14,975 bases of DNA from an uncultured Clostridia bacterium (GTDB lineage: Bacteria; Bacillota; Clostridia; Christensenellales; CAG-138): contig CAMHDC010000010.1 in assembly GCA_946183765.1 (NCBI GenBank), positions 1-14,975 on the forward strand, in the 5' to 3' direction. This document shows, in pieces, positions 14,611-14,975 of this stretch. Position numbers and translations under genes: made by a program. The notes beneath the pieces are model-generated. The model was not told the origin of the DNA and made no database searches. It was given only the letters and a program-made list of their open reading frames with translations. Each line of letters opens with the position of its first letter. Position 1 is the first letter of the stretch.

Positions 14611-14975
14611 TCAGCCAAGCCAGCTGATCTGCTCCACGATGAACATGTTGCACCGGCGGGTCAGCCGGATGTCCTCCTTGGTGAGCAGCAGGGATTCCGT
14701 CAGCTCGTCGTTTTCCGGGAGGACGTCCTCGGAGAGGATGCATTTGGCGGACACCGGCAGCAGCATCCGGGAGGAGATGCCCGAGATCAGCCCCGTGCTT
14801 TCGGTGGGCCTGTCCAGGGACCGCATGACGCAAAGGAAGGCGTGCTCCACCCCGTTGGACTGGTTCTCCAGGATATAGTTGGTGACGAAGTCGTGCTTCT
14901 GCCGCTGGCCGTAGTAGAGCGCCCGGCACCGCTGGGGCTCCGTGAAGGAGGGGATGTCGTAGAACAGGGTCACGG
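14611..14975 (-). CDS. 3' part of an unidentified gene, cut by the window edge
   Basis: At least 120 C-terminal residues are visible, ending NMFIVEQISWLG. The frame is open to the edge; the codon at 14973-14971 is GTG and is more likely an internal valine than a start. The visible part is soluble-looking, of mixed charge, without membrane spans. Segments such as ALYYGQRQKHDFVTNYILENQ and LTKEDIRLTRRCNMF do not match a family I can name. It is followed after 18 bases by the terminator hairpin and then yunB. Confidence 0.65.
   Translation of the reverse strand, partial: VTLFYDIPSFTEPQRCRALYYGQRQKHDFVTNYILENQSNGVEHAFLCVMRSLDRPTESTGLISGISSRMLLPVSAKCILSEDVLPENDELTESLLLTKEDIRLTRRCNMFIVEQISWLG

Overview
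The window is GC-rich and densely coded. Its codon use, strong AGGAGG-type ribosome sites, PyrR-type RNA attenuation and a yunB-like sporulation gene point to a Firmicutes (Clostridia) chromosome, probably a spore-forming gut anaerobe. This is inferred from gene content, and no rRNA marker is present. There is no phage, transposase or CRISPR array.

Layout. (1) Positions 1-451 hold two back-to-back promoters. One fires left towards a gene that starts at the very edge of the window. The other, a perfect-consensus promoter, fires right into a leader with the hallmarks of a PyrR attenuator. (2) 452-2950 is a two-gene pyrimidine-salvage operon: codB (cytosine permease) and codA (cytosine deaminase), closed by a hairpin shared with the convergent radA. 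(3) 3022-5576 on the minus strand is a membrane-anchored beta-propeller-like protein translationally coupled (ATGA overlap) to the DNA-repair ATPase radA; its promoter lies so close to the start codon that the mRNA should be leaderless. (4) 5753-6772 is a sequence-divergent PRPP synthetase gene with its own extended -10 promoter and a strong terminator. (5) 6829-7162 holds two neighbouring palindromic intergenic repeats with no coding content. (6) 7300-9826 is a two-gene unit: a small two-span membrane protein and a zinc-ribbon/TM/TPR-like protein, the latter clearly less GC-rich than its surroundings. (7) 9973-12442 is a second leaderless-looking operon of two lipoproteins with matching proline/threonine stalks: a calcineurin-like phosphoesterase and an M15 (VanY-like) D,D-carboxypeptidase. 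(8) 12519-13739 is arginine deiminase (arcA) without the other arc genes. (9) On the minus strand at the right end are yunB, whose ribosome site is buried in a hairpin, and the 3' part of an unrecognised gene.

How the parts relate. CodB and CodA import cytosine and convert it to uracil. Uracil then needs PRPP, made by the nearby Prs, to become UMP, and UMP is the signal PyrR senses, so the attenuator would shut cytosine salvage when pyrimidines are plentiful. The propeller protein, the phosphoesterase and the carboxypeptidase all carry Pro/Thr/Ser stalks and look like surface proteins held away from the membrane. I did not find a clearly new defence or mobile system. The most interesting signals are regulatory: the PyrR leader on codBA, two independent leaderless promoters and the sequestered yunB ribosome site.
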